Of a DNA stretch of 64,000 nt, positions 51,063-60,163 are shown piece after piece (positions within the stretch are counted from its first letter, which is position 1; every line of letters starts with the position of its first letter). The notes below the pieces were generated by a model that was not told the origin of the DNA, did no database searches, and worked only from the letters and a program-made list of their open reading frames with translations. The translations under genes and the position numbers were made by a program. Where the stretch lies: contig NZ_VEED01000012.1 of the NCBI RefSeq assembly GCF_007678255.1, positions 62,001 to 126,000 on the forward strand. Reading direction: 5' to 3'. Source of the DNA: Bacillus sp. X1(2014) (GTDB lineage: Bacteria > Bacillota > Bacilli > Bacillales_B > DSM-18226).

Positions 51063-52403
51063 TTACTCGATTTCAATTTTCACAGGGTCTAGTTCAAGCG
51101 GCATATTCATTGCCAGTGAATTCAAACTCACTCTAACCACGAATTGATCTGGATGGAACTCTCCCATTTTACTGATATCAAACGTACTTCTGAAACGTAA
51201 TTTTTTTTTATCAAGGGTTATTATCGTATGTTTAATTGGTTTTTCATATATTTTTTTTCTGGATTCCTTCACTAGAGTCACATCATTTCGAGCAAAATTA
51301 TGAAAGAACATGAACCCTCTGTCTCTTTTATCGCCACTATTCACTTGAAAATCCAACGTAAAGCTCTTGTCTTTGACAGTCATTTTTTCGACCATTACCG
51401 AGAGATTTTGTCTGTCAGATTTGATTAGAGTTGGTGTTTCCTCATCTAATAAAACAAATTGATAGGGCTCTGAAATCGCCACTTGTGGATGAATTTCTAC
51501 AAAACCAGTTTTACCTTTCAACGGCTGTAATATATTTGTTCTTCCTTTTATCATCATTTGATCCCCAGTCTGTCTCCTTTCAAGAGAACTGCTGGATATC
51601 GGGTGGATGGGATTACCCTTGTCATCCTTTAACTCCATCCTTATTTGATCATGCTTTCCTATTCTTGGATAAGTGGCAGTGTAGTTAATTGCAGTGGACG
51701 CTTTTCCATTAATGATAGAATCAATCTGGACCTTAAAATCATCCTTCATACTAACTTTATTTATTGTTACTTTTTCAAACGGTAATTGCCTGATTGGAAC
51801 ATTAAATCGCCAAGACCCCTTTTTTTCACCAATACTTAAAAATTCAATAGGAAATGTGGTATCTGCGGGTAATGATGTTTTTGGATAACTAAGCTGGATA
51901 TGCCCGGTAAATCCTTTTTCAACAGGCTCCATTTGGACAATTTCTTTCGTTTCTGCGATACTTTTATCCCCATCAAATATCTCATAAAAGCCAGCTAGAC
52001 GCCCTTCTTTATCTGCTTCCACGCTTCCCTTCACATCAAAGGTAACCCCAATTACAGCCCCATCATAATAAGCACTTGTAATCGCTACATCAATCCCTCC
52101 ATAACTAGCCTTTTCATTTAATTGCGTGATTAATTTTTGAGAAGCTAAATTTTCGCCAATCAAGTCTCTAAAAAGATGACCCACCAATGGCATATCCGCC
52201 AATACTTTTGACATGGTGGGAAAAATAAAACCGGATGAAATAAAGATGGCTGCTGCTGCTGCGGCTGAAAAAACAATGACCCGTTTCTTTCGAGGTTTAT
52301 TTGTCAAATTAGCGCGTTTTACCCCCTTCTTAATTGCATGAATAACATCCTCTTTTGGTACTTCTATCTTTTCATATTCCTCAGAAAAAAGATTCTTCTC
52401 CAT
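51063..52403 (-). CDS. Anti-sigma factor-like protein (DUF4179)
   Basis: This 446-residue protein has a cytosolic N-terminal part (about 1-38), one transmembrane helix (about 43-62, VIVFSAAAAAAIFISSGFIF), and a large extracellular DUF4179-type domain (IDVAITSAYYDGAVIGVTFD is typical). It overlaps the upstream sigma gene by 23 bases, and probably holds that sigma factor inactive at the membrane until a signal acts on the outer domain. The signal is unknown. It is the last gene of the pair. Confidence 0.85.
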   Translation of the reverse strand: MEKNLFSEEYEKIEVPKEDVIHAIKKGVKRANLTNKPRKKRVIVFSAAAAAAIFISSGFIFPTMSKVLADMPLVGHLFRDLIGENLASQKLITQLNEKASYGGIDVAITSAYYDGAVIGVTFDVKGSVEADKEGRLAGFYEIFDGDKSIAETKEIVQMEPVEKGFTGHIQLSYPKTSLPADTTFPIEFLSIGEKKGSWRFNVPIRQLPFEKVTINKVSMKDDFKVQIDSIINGKASTAINYTATYPRIGKHDQIRMELKDDKGNPIHPISSSSLERRQTGDQMMIKGRTNILQPLKGKTGFVEIHPQVAISEPYQFVLLDEETPTLIKSDRQNLSVMVEKMTVKDKSFTLDFQVNSGDKRDRGFMFFHNFARNDVTLVKESRKKIYEKPIKHTIITLDKKKLRFRSTFDISKMGEFHPDQFVVRVSLNSLAMNMPLELDPVKIEIE

Positions 52404-52917
52404 GATATTGATTCCCTCCTAACAGCTTTTTCAACTCGCTTTTCCCCCGATATAAGTAGGTTTTGACAGTATTTTCAGGTATGTTCATCAATTTAGCCAC
52501 TTCACTTATCGGCAAATCTTGGTAGTAAAAAAGAATAACAGCATTTCGATAATGATCATTTAAACGATCAATTGCATCTACTAAATCTAGTGCCACCTCC
52601 CGTTTGTCCTCTTTAACTGGCGTCCGTTCAAGCATTTTATCTACTGAAATTTCTTTCTTTTTCTTTTTTATTGCATCATAGGCACAGTGGATTATGATTT
52701 TGGTTAACCATGTTAAAAAATACTTTTCATCCCTTAACTGCCCAATAGCTAGTAGTCCCTTATAGGCTGTTTCTTGAATTACATCTAACGCATCTTCGCG
52801 ATTACCAACATAAAGATAAGCTGTACGGTATAATTGATCACTATGTAAAATTAAAAGCTCTTCGAAAGCCTTCTTATTGCCCTTTATCGCCTTTTTCACT
52901 AGTTTTATTTCCTTCAT
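52381..52917 (-). CDS. ECF-family RNA polymerase sigma factor
   Basis: This 178-residue sigma-70 family factor has region 2 (LLILHSDQLYRTAYLYVGNREDALDVIQETAYKGL) and region 4 (NAVILFYYQDLPISEVAKLMNIPENTVKTYLYRGKSELKKLL) but no regions 1 or 3, which is the ECF layout. It directs polymerase to stress promoters; a TGAAAC element at 52969-52974 upstream of its own gene could be the -35 part of an autoregulated promoter. It is co-transcribed with the DUF4179 anti-sigma gene. Confidence 0.92.
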   Translation of the reverse strand: MKEIKLVKKAIKGNKKAFEELLILHSDQLYRTAYLYVGNREDALDVIQETAYKGLLAIGQLRDEKYFLTWLTKIIIHCAYDAIKKKKKEISVDKMLERTPVKEDKREVALDLVDAIDRLNDHYRNAVILFYYQDLPISEVAKLMNIPENTVKTYLYRGKSELKKLLGGNQYHGEESFF

Positions 52918-53033
52918 CTTTTAACCTCCTTCCTTTCACTCATTAGAGAGGAGTATCCGACCAAAAGTTTCAAATTTTTAAGATAATAATCTTTATAGTA
53001 TCAAAGGTTGTCTTTACTTAGTGACGTGTACAA

Positions 53034-53063
53034 GAAAAAACCGCCATGGAAACAATGACGGTT
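53034..53063 (-). terminator. Terminator after DUF3231-like relic
   Basis: AACCGTCAT and ATGGCGGTT form a hairpin with one mismatch, followed by TTTTTTC on the minus strand. Confidence 0.7.
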
Positions 53064-53095
53064 ACGATTAATATAGAATGTTGAACTAAATTACC

Positions 53096-53245
53096 CTAAC
53101 TTTTTATTAAAACATCACGATCATCTGCTTGAGCAGGTTCCTCCATCCATCCGTTTTTGATCATAATTTTCGCTCCTGCTTCTGCATAGAGTGTTATTTC
53201 TGGAATTAAAGCTGCATACTAGCGAAGTCTTGTCTTATCCTCCAT
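53096..53245 (-). pseudogene. Relic of a DUF3231-like gene 3' end
   Basis: After GGAGGTATTAT and ATG, the minus strand reads MEDKTRLR, an in-frame TAG, then YAALIPEITLYAEAGAKIMI and KNGWMEEPAQADDR to a stop at 53096. The second part resembles the C-terminal end of DUF3231/CotF-like Bacillus proteins, which are over 300 residues, so this is a truncated remnant with a nonsense codon. Family attribution is from memory and should be checked. The rest of the 548-base gap up to the kinase has no gene; 53246-53483 is AT-rich promoter sequence. Confidence 0.5.
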
Positions 53246-53483
53246 ATAATACCTCCTTTTCAATATTATGAATTCGCTTATCATAATCCATGTGGAATTA
53301 GAATCCACCAAATGAGAACATTTATGATATATACTTAATACTTTTTTCCAATAATTTTTACATGGAATTTGTTACAAAATAATAAGGAAATAATATTACG
53401 AATAATGAACAACAAAATGTATATTCCAGTACTTTAAAAAATAGTAGAATAATGATATACAACACTTGAGGAGTAGATTACAC

Positions 53484-54995
53484 TTGGTTTTCATTCGCGT
53501 TCTATCGACAATCCTAAAAAATAAATTTCTACTTTATCTACTTCTCACTTTGATCCCTGCTTTGGCCGTTAGTTCGATGTTAGCACAACACCAAGTAAAA
53601 ATTTTGGAAGCACAAAATAAAAATAAAGCCTCACGATATGCCACCTTCCACACAATGAACATAGAAAATTTATTTAACGAAACGGTTGGCAGATTAGAGA
53701 TGCTCGCAACTTCACTTAAGTTTCAGAACACCAACCTAACTAAATTGAAAGCAGTGCTCCAGGAAACAAAAGGGAAAGATCCTCGTCTATCTGGTTTCTT
53801 TTGGACAAATAGCCATGGTGACTTATTAATTAGTACGAATACTAATTCTACAAATGTGAATGTAAACGATCAACCTTATTTTCAACATGCCATCCAGACA
53901 GAGAAAACAAGTTTTTCTGATGTACATATTGGCCGAGTTACAGGCAGGCAAATCATCACAATTGCTACTCCGATTGTCGATCATGGAAGAGTTCAGGGTG
54001 TGCTTGTTGCCAGTTTACGTACAGATAAAATTGAAGCAGCCATTAAAAACCTGGTTAATGGTGAAATGGTCATTATCACCGATGATTCAAACAAGGTTTT
54101 ATTTAAAGCAGGTTCACTTCCTGAAAAGAATTCGGTAAAATCCAGTATGAAAATAGCCAATGTTCATTGGAAAATTACAGTCTTTGTCCAATCGGAAAAT
54201 GGACTAGCTTTTTGGAAACCGTTTGTTAAATATTTGATGATTTTTTTAACCATTTCCAATATCGTCTTTTTATGGGCCCAATACTTTCTTTTAAAAAAGA
54301 AAGTGCAAAGGGAAAATGCTCAAACGGAACATCATAAACTAGAATTAATTGGGAAGCTTGCGGCAAGTACAGCTCATGAAATCCGGAATCCATTAACCGG
54401 AATAAAAGGCTTAATAAAACTTTTAAGCGAGGAATATCACGATCAAAAGGCTCAATCCTATTTCGAAGTGATTCAAACAGAAATCGATCGAATCAATGTC
54501 ATTGTCAGTGAATTGCTCGTACTAGGGAAACCCACTGCACACACGCTTAAAACTGATAATGTCAATACAATTCTGACTGAAATCGAGCCGATCATTCATT
54601 CTGAAGCTAATTTTATGAATGTGGAGTTAACCATTAATTACTCTAAGGAAAATCTACCCGTTTCTTGTGTCAAAGACCAGTTAAAGCAAGTGATTCTTAA
54701 TTTAACGAAGAACTCTTTGCAAGCCATGCCTTTTGGAGGCAAACTTTCTATCGCTCTTGAGAAACAGGCAGAACAATGTTTAATTACCGTCACGGATAAC
54801 GGAGTGGGAATGAAGCAAGATCAAATCAACCAAGCATTTAACCCATTCTTCACACTCAAGAAAGATGGATCTGGATTAGGATTAACCGTTTGCAAACGGA
54901 TTATCGACTCCTATGGCGGGAAGATTTTAATCAACAGTATTCCAAATGAAGGAACAAAAGTGGACATTACACTCCCATTAGTAAAGGGTGAATAG
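53484..54995 (+). CDS. Orphan sensor histidine kinase (Cache-type, KinD-like)
   Basis: This 503-residue kinase has a membrane helix (about 12-31), an extracellular Cache domain to about 240 (FQHAIQTEKTSFSDVHIGRVTG is typical), a second helix about 246-266, then HisKA (STAHEIRNPLTGIKGLIKLL with the phospho-His) and HATPase (NLTKNSLQAMP, DNGVGMK, GSGLGLTVCKRII). The start is TTG 53484, 10 bases after GAGGAG; the upstream in-frame TTG at 53466 overlaps that site. No response regulator gene lies nearby, which is typical of phosphorelay kinases that act through Spo0F. A sporulation or biofilm role is inferred. Confidence 0.9.
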   Translation: MVFIRVLSTILKNKFLLYLLLTLIPALAVSSMLAQHQVKILEAQNKNKASRYATFHTMNIENLFNETVGRLEMLATSLKFQNTNLTKLKAVLQETKGKDPRLSGFFWTNSHGDLLISTNTNSTNVNVNDQPYFQHAIQTEKTSFSDVHIGRVTGRQIITIATPIVDHGRVQGVLVASLRTDKIEAAIKNLVNGEMVIITDDSNKVLFKAGSLPEKNSVKSSMKIANVHWKITVFVQSENGLAFWKPFVKYLMIFLTISNIVFLWAQYFLLKKKVQRENAQTEHHKLELIGKLAASTAHEIRNPLTGIKGLIKLLSEEYHDQKAQSYFEVIQTEIDRINVIVSELLVLGKPTAHTLKTDNVNTILTEIEPIIHSEANFMNVELTINYSKENLPVSCVKDQLKQVILNLTKNSLQAMPFGGKLSIALEKQAEQCLITVTDNGVGMKQDQINQAFNPFFTLKKDGSGLGLTVCKRIIDSYGGKILINSIPNEGTKVDITLPLVKGE

Positions 54996-55005
54996 TGCGA
55001 AGCGT

Positions 55006-55040
55006 AAAAAAGCTGCCCTCAAAAACAGGGCAGCTTTAAA
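55006..55040. terminator. Bidirectional terminator
   Basis: AAAGCTGCCCT and AGGGCAGCTTT pair with a 7-base loop, flanked by A and T runs. It separates the kinase and MFS genes. Confidence 0.9.
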
Positions 55041-55042
55041 AA

Positions 55043-56287
55043 TTATACTTCCTCGCTCTTATTCAAAAGATTAACAGAATTCTTGAAGAGTGGAATGAGG
55101 ATAATTACCCCTACGATAAAAAGCAGGGCCGATAATTCGTACATCGTTACCAAAGAAGTGGTTTTCTTCAGCCAACCGCTCGCTGTCATGGTAATAACCA
55201 TGGTCCCCATAAACATCGGATTTAATATGCCATTGACTCGCCCGATAAATGCTTCTTCTGTGTTTTTCAATATCATTGTGTTAATTCCAATGTGAATACA
55301 AGGCATAAACAAGCCGCTAATGAATTGTGCAGTCAATGTCAGCCACAATTGTTCTGATAGCCCCATCACAAAAAATCCCAGTGCCGACGCGCTCATTCCA
55401 ATAGCAAGCAAGATTTGTGGAGGAGTCTTTTTAGCTAACCCCATCGTTAGGCCCCCACCTAAAATCATCCCCGCTCCAAATGCTGCCATCAACCATTGCA
55501 AATCCTCTTTTGGCAAACCAAGTCTTTCCGTAATAAGGAAAACAGAAAGTGGCTGCGTCAGTCCAAGCCCTAAACCAGCTGCTGCAAAACAGCCGCCAAG
55601 CAAGGTTAGCGCCCGACTATTCCAAACATAGCGGAATCCTGCTTTCATTTCGTCCATAAGTGTCGTTTTCTCAGTGTTTTCCTCAATCTCCCGGTCAGGT
55701 GGAAGCATAAACAAAATCGCTGCTGAAAGCATAAAAGCAATCCCCATAATCGCAATTGCTGCATTTATACCGTAATGCTGATACACAAAAGTTCCGATAA
55801 TTGGACCTAAAATCATAAAGAGAGCAAAAACCGTTTGGTACATCGACATACCCATTTGAATTAGTTCTTCCTTTACATGAAGCTTGAAAAGTTTCATTCC
55901 AGATGGCTGTGAAAACTGTGAAAGGATCGATGACACGAGTGTTGCGAAGAAAATAACCTTCCAGCCCCCAAATACCAGTGTTAACAAAACAATAAAAATA
56001 GACACCGCACTGAGGAAATCACACCAAATCATCGTCCGTCTCGGCTTCCATCTATCTGCGAAAGTGCCTCCAATAAAGGAAAATAGAAAGATTGGCGCGA
56101 ATTCTGCAACAGAGATCAGTGAAACCGCAACGGGGTCTTCATTTGTCTGTTCAATTACAAATAATAAAATGGAGTAGTTACGGACCCATATACCAATTTG
56201 TAAGAATAATGTCGAGAGCAAAATGGTGCGTATGACTCGATTTCTAAATAAGTCCCCCATGGTGATGTTTGTTTTTGTTTCTTCCAT
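55043..56287 (-). CDS. MFS efflux transporter (macrolide-efflux-like)
   Basis: This 414-residue exporter has about 12 transmembrane helices with the MFS motif A (GGTFADRWKPRRTMIW, about residues 78-93). The overall pattern matches the MFS_3/MefA-type drug exporters. Its 5' leader holds a short peptide ORF and two exclusive hairpins that hide its ribosome site, as in genes induced by ribosome-targeting drugs. That makes an antibiotic or toxic-compound efflux role likely; the substrate is inferred. Confidence 0.88.
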   Translation of the reverse strand: MEETKTNITMGDLFRNRVIRTILLSTLFLQIGIWVRNYSILLFVIEQTNEDPVAVSLISVAEFAPIFLFSFIGGTFADRWKPRRTMIWCDFLSAVSIFIVLLTLVFGGWKVIFFATLVSSILSQFSQPSGMKLFKLHVKEELIQMGMSMYQTVFALFMILGPIIGTFVYQHYGINAAIAIMGIAFMLSAAILFMLPPDREIEENTEKTTLMDEMKAGFRYVWNSRALTLLGGCFAAAGLGLGLTQPLSVFLITERLGLPKEDLQWLMAAFGAGMILGGGLTMGLAKKTPPQILLAIGMSASALGFFVMGLSEQLWLTLTAQFISGLFMPCIHIGINTMILKNTEEAFIGRVNGILNPMFMGTMVITMTASGWLKKTTSLVTMYELSALLFIVGVIILIPLFKNSVNLLNKSEEV

Positions 56288-56361
56288 AAAAAAACCTCCT
56301 CATCCATTCATCTGGACAGGAGGTACTTATGCAGCAAAAGGGCACAGTACACCAAGTACCT
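56287..56361 (-). promoter_or_regulatory. Leader attenuator with two alternative hairpins before MFS gene
   Basis: On the minus strand, AGGTACTT (56361-56354) can pair with AAGTACCT (56328-56321), or ACCTCCT (56324-56318) with AGGAGGT (56300-56294). The pairings share bases 56321-56324, so they are exclusive. The second hides the ribosome site and is followed by TTTTTTT, so it can also end transcription. Confidence 0.8.
56308..56355 (-). CDS. Leader peptide of MFS gene (15 residues)
   Basis: A TTG start at 56355 (or GTG at 56352) is preceded by GGGGAG ten bases away. The peptide reads MVYCALLLHKYLLSR, then TGA. It spans the first hairpin arm and ends in the second. A ribosome stalled on it would melt the ribosome-site hairpin and allow MFS expression. 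Too short to score by itself; the argument rests on the arrangement. Confidence 0.65.
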   Translation of the reverse strand: MVYCALLLHKYLLSR

Positions 56362-56788
56362 TTTACTCCCCTTTGTCTATAAAAGCCCGCACTAACCCTA
56401 TCCAGAAATATGTTCGTATGATTATCCGAATTTCTTTCTTTTAATAGGTTTAGTGAATCATTGGCTTGATGGTCACCCTTTCATTTATCGTAGTTTCCAT
56501 ACTACTCGATTCAATTCTAAGAATCAATAGCGAAGTTTGTCATATGGTGTAAACCAACGAAAATCACATGAACCTCTTATTAGTTTGGGTAAATTTGCAA
56601 TATTCTAAACTCATAGGAACAATAAAAAATATAATATGTCTAAAGAAATCTTCTAGACTTCAAAACTTGTTATTGACTATAACCAAATCCTTTTCAACCG
56701 AAAAACTTTGATTCAGTTTCTCAATAAAAGTTTAACGAATTTAATGGAAATTATGGTAAATTCTTAATATAGAAATTACTGGAAGCAG

Positions 56789-57574
56789 GTGGAGATCACG
56801 CTAGAAAAATTCCCTGTTTATATGACTTCTTTCAAGCAAGAACGAATGATTCGTGTATACTTGCCTAATAGTTACAGAGAGGAAAATAAAAGTTTCCCAG
56901 TACTGTATATGCATGATGGACAAAATGTCTTTGAAGATGAGGGGGCCATTAAAGGAGTATCTTTAGGAATGAAAGATTACTTGGATAAGAGTGGGCTTGA
57001 GATTATTGTCGTTGCGATTGCTCTAAATCCTGAGGGTGAAGAACGAGTCAACGAATACTGTCCATGGGGGCATGGAGAGGTAAGCAAACAAATCTTAGGC
57101 TACGCTAGTCCATCTGGAGGCCGAGGTGAAGAATATATCGATTTTATTGTGAACGAGCTTAAACCCTTAATTGATAAGAAGTACCGAACCATTGAAAATC
57201 ATACATCGATGGCCGGAATATCATTAGGCGGATTAATCTCCACCTATGCTGCCTGCCGTTATCCACATATTTTTAAAAGAATCGCAGCTTTATCACCTGG
57301 ATTTTATCGAAATCAAGAGGAAATCGAAAACCTATTGAGAATCTCAGACTTATCTAAAATCGAAAAGTTTTATCTGGACTTTGGCACAAGAGAAGTGGGT
57401 GCAGATGAAGAAATGAATCAAGTCTTTCTTAATCTTACTAATCGTGTGTATGAGGTATTGAACGAGAAAATAACTGACCTCCACTTTCAACTAATCGAAG
57501 ATGCGGAACATGCTTACCTATTCTTTAGAAAAAGAATTCCTGCCGTACTATCCTATTTATATTCAGATGTATGA
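56789..57574 (+). CDS. Putative esterase (IroE/esterase D type)
   Basis: This 261-residue alpha/beta hydrolase has YMHDGQNVF (oxyanion region), the nucleophile elbow GISLGG (Ser about residue 144), a late acid in LDFGTREVGADEE, and the catalytic His in EDAEHAYLFF. It belongs to the putative esterase family that includes enterochelin esterase-like proteins. The start is GTG 56789 with GGAAGC before it. The 344 bases upstream (56445-56788) hold no gene, only AT-rich sequence. It is a single gene with a terminator. Confidence 0.88.
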   Translation: MEITLEKFPVYMTSFKQERMIRVYLPNSYREENKSFPVLYMHDGQNVFEDEGAIKGVSLGMKDYLDKSGLEIIVVAIALNPEGEERVNEYCPWGHGEVSKQILGYASPSGGRGEEYIDFIVNELKPLIDKKYRTIENHTSMAGISLGGLISTYAACRYPHIFKRIAALSPGFYRNQEEIENLLRISDLSKIEKFYLDFGTREVGADEEMNQVFLNLTNRVYEVLNEKITDLHFQLIEDAEHAYLFFRKRIPAVLSYLYSDV

Positions 57575-57586
57575 TTGTACTCGAAG

Positions 57587-57621
57587 AAAGGAATGGCAAA
57601 CTGTGTGCCATACCTTTCCTG
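57587..57621 (+). terminator. Terminator after esterase gene
   Basis: AAAGGAATGGCA and TGCCATACCTTT pair with one mismatch and a 7-base loop. Confidence 0.75.
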
Positions 57622-57653
57622 TTCGTTACACTTTAAATTGTTTTCCATTCATT

Positions 57654-58130
57654 CTAGAACGGTTTCAGAATCATTAAGGAGATGATGATTAAAAAGATGA
57701 TATTTTCAAGGTTTTCAAATTGAAACAGTATTTTTGATAAACGCCAATATTCCGCTGGGATCTCTTCGCCTTTATGAGATTCTAAAAGTGCCTTTACGGG
57801 TTTTGACCTTGGTGATAGGACAAGCGGACCAATGGCAAGGGCTGCCAAAAAGAGAATCAGACTTGTTACATACCATCCCATCTTGAATAGGCTAGGGTTA
57901 AGGAACCCCATACTTAGCCCTGTAATTAATAAAAGCGTGCCGCCAATCATGACAAAAATATGCAACTTATGTCTAATCTTATATGAATGTCTTAATTCAG
58001 TCATGTTTTTTCCAGATTTGACTACGGTGGTTAATATGAATCCTGGCCCCATCCCTAGGATGGCAGAAAAAATATGTATGAAAACAAGGATTTTATAGAT
58101 AGTAATCAATTGCTGCCAACCTCCATTCAC
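57654..58130 (-). CDS. DUF2269-like membrane protein
   Basis: This 158-residue protein has four membrane helices: ILVFIHIFSAILGMGPGF, FVMIGGTLLLITGLSMGF, YVTSLILFLAALAIGPLVL and IIFLIIISLMILKPF. The H-x-F-S-A-I-L-G-x-G-P pattern is typical of DUF2269-type proteins with unknown function. The start is close to a GGAGG site (58140s region). It is a single gene. Confidence 0.75.
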   Translation of the reverse strand: MNGGWQQLITIYKILVFIHIFSAILGMGPGFILTTVVKSGKNMTELRHSYKIRHKLHIFVMIGGTLLLITGLSMGFLNPSLFKMGWYVTSLILFLAALAIGPLVLSPRSKPVKALLESHKGEEIPAEYWRLSKILFQFENLENIIFLIIISLMILKPF

Positions 58131-58266
58131 TCCATCCCCATTTTATCATATTCTTAATTAATATATTAAAGTGAAATATAGTAGTTTTTGTGGATACTTT
58201 TGAATAAACAAATTTTTAAAGTTAACCCTATTTACATAGAAGATTGAAACAAAAGGAGCCTGCGAA

Positions 58267-58497
58267 GTGAAACCTTATGAAATTTCTAATATGATTGTTG
58301 ATAAAGAGGCATATGATCAAGAAGAAGTAACCGCTGATTTTACTTATCAGAATCAAGATTATAGTATTACTTTTAAAAAAGGAGATCTCGAAGTAGTAAA
58401 CACCTGGGTTTTTAGTAATGGTACTTCACTTCCTGCTAATTTATCCGAGGATATAATTGAATTAATTAGAGCAGATGTAAAGAACCGAATATGTTGA
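58267..58497 (+). CDS. Hypothetical protein
   Basis: This is a 76-residue unrecognised cytosolic protein with acidic composition. It begins MKPYEISNMIVDKEAYDQEE and ends RADVKNRIC. The start is GTG 58267 with AAAGGAGC before it. It has a terminator 28 bases after its stop. Promoter sequence of about 130 bases precedes it. Confidence 0.65.
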   Translation: MKPYEISNMIVDKEAYDQEEVTADFTYQNQDYSITFKKGDLEVVNTWVFSNGTSLPANLSEDIIELIRADVKNRIC

Positions 58498-58524
58498 TCC
58501 ACTAAAACTGATACCATGTACATA

Positions 58525-58556
58525 AGGTCATCAGAACACATCTGATGACCTGTTTG
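58525..58556. terminator. Bidirectional terminator
   Basis: AGGTCATCAGA and TCTGATGACCT form a perfect 11-bp stem with a 5-base loop, between two convergent genes. Confidence 0.9.
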
Positions 58557-58565
58557 AAACCATTT

Positions 58566-59642
58566 TTAAGGAGTAATATCCCCCAAGTCATTCGGGTTAA
58601 TGATGGCTAATACTTGATGGTCCTCCCATTTCCCGTTAATCTTCACATTCTTCACAGCTAAACCTTCTTTATGAAATCCAGATTTTTCTAGCACACGAAT
58701 AGATCCCAAATTATGCGGCATAACGCCAGCCTCTATCCTGTGTAAATTCAATTCATTGAACGCATAATTGAGTACCAGTTTGACGGCCTCAGTCGTATAG
58801 CCCCTCCCATTATGCTTTTCATCTAAAAAATATCCGATAAATGCACTCTGAAGTGAGCCTCTTAGCACTTGGAATAAATTAATTATTCCAATTAATCTAC
58901 TCTCATTTGTAAAAATTCCAAACATATAGCTTTGATCATGGCTGATATCATCTTGAAAAACCTGAATTCGCTGCAGTTGATTTCCGACTGTATAGAAATC
59001 TTCACTTCGCTCCATTGAAAACTTTTCAAAAAAACGGCGATTATCTGTATGTAATTGAAGGAGTGGCACGGCATCTTCTTTAGAGAACGGTCTAATGTAG
59101 ATTTTATCACCTTTAAAAAAAGACTTTTCTTCTACTGACCTCAAATGCAATACCATATGTTCGTCATTATAATCGATGCCATTAACTTTGAAGGCATTTT
59201 CCTCGAATCCATATACTTGAAAACCTAATTTACGATAAAGTTGTTTTGCTTTTTCATTGCTTGCCATCACAGATAAATTTATTTTTTCAATCGCCGGAAT
59301 CGATTTGGCTTTATTAATGGCCTCAGTCATTAATGCTTTCCCCACACCCAAACCTTGCTTCTTAGGGGTAACATACATCGCAAAAATATTGGCCCGATGT
59401 TTAATTTTTTCCGCATTCTCATGTAATAAAGTGACAACTCCAATTAGATTCTTTTGTTCAAATGCACCAAATGTATAATTTCCTTCAGCATTAAAGTTAC
59501 GGACAACTTGCTCAATCGGATTTTCTCTTTTTAAAGCATCTTCGTAACTCGTTAAGAACGCTTCCGGATTCTGCTTTAGTGCTTCCAACCTTAGCGCCCA
59601 ATAGCTTTCTGCATCAGAAGCAGCTAGTAATTTAATCTCCAT
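58566..59642 (-). CDS. Fused double GNAT acetyltransferase
   Basis: This 358-residue protein joins two acetyltransferase domains. The N-terminal one (about 1-165) has MYVTPKKQGLGVGKALMTEAI and VMASNEKAKQLYRKLGFQ. The C-terminal one (about 180-355) is of the RimJ/RimL type with DEKHNGRGYTTEAVKLVLNYAF and NLGSIRVLEKSGF. Each alone is a normal-sized enzyme, so this is a fusion. The start is ATG 59642, with GGAGGGG before it, not the 45-base-longer frame. RimJ-like domains acetylate protein N-termini or small amines; the targets here are unknown. Confidence 0.88.
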   Translation of the reverse strand: MEIKLLAASDAESYWALRLEALKQNPEAFLTSYEDALKRENPIEQVVRNFNAEGNYTFGAFEQKNLIGVVTLLHENAEKIKHRANIFAMYVTPKKQGLGVGKALMTEAINKAKSIPAIEKINLSVMASNEKAKQLYRKLGFQVYGFEENAFKVNGIDYNDEHMVLHLRSVEEKSFFKGDKIYIRPFSKEDAVPLLQLHTDNRRFFEKFSMERSEDFYTVGNQLQRIQVFQDDISHDQSYMFGIFTNESRLIGIINLFQVLRGSLQSAFIGYFLDEKHNGRGYTTEAVKLVLNYAFNELNLHRIEAGVMPHNLGSIRVLEKSGFHKEGLAVKNVKINGKWEDHQVLAIINPNDLGDITP

Positions 59643-59797
59643 AATAATCCCCTCCGCAAATATAAAAAGCCAAGAACTCGTCCACATCCTGGTTCAGTAC
59701 TTATCTGTTGAAATTTAACAACTAGTGCTTAATAAAATTCTACATAAGTTATTATCTAAAAAGAAATGATAAGAGCAAAAACAAAGAAGGTAATATC

Positions 59798-60139
59798 ATG
59801 AAAAAACTTCTAGTTAGTTTATTTATTTCTATCCTTTGCTTCTCAGGAAGTATAAGCCCACTGACAGCCACAAGTAGAGTATCTGCCCAACAAAAGCCGA
59901 TTCCTCCATATGCAAAGTGGGGTACATTGGCATTGAAGGAAACCCATAAAAAGTATCCGCGAGCCAAGATCATTGATTATCTTCACATTGGGAGAACAAG
60001 CGGATCACAAACCTCCACCGAAAAGTTCAAGCTTTGGTTAAAAGATAATAATAAAGAATTCGGTGTTTTCGTCAATATTGAATTTAACAAGGAAACGGAA
60101 AAGGTCGTCAAGATTACTTTTCAGGAAACATCAAGATAA
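59798..60139 (+). CDS. Secreted DUF3889-family protein
   Basis: This 113-residue protein has a signal peptide (about 1-30, LLVSLFISILCFSGSISPLTA, AQQ cleavage region) and a small exported domain (YAKWGTLALKETHKKYPRAKIIDYLHIGR) that is typical of DUF3889 proteins of Bacilli. Function unknown. Its start ATG has AGAAGGTAAT before it. Confidence 0.8.
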   Translation: MKKLLVSLFISILCFSGSISPLTATSRVSAQQKPIPPYAKWGTLALKETHKKYPRAKIIDYLHIGRTSGSQTSTEKFKLWLKDNNKEFGVFVNIEFNKETEKVVKITFQETSR

Positions 60140-60163
60140 CCTTTTTCAACAAAGGATAGCCCT

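Noticed and set aside
52949..52974. Full ECF sigma autoregulatory promoter
   Set aside because: The TGAAAC -35 word is present, but no convincing -10 word lies at the right distance.
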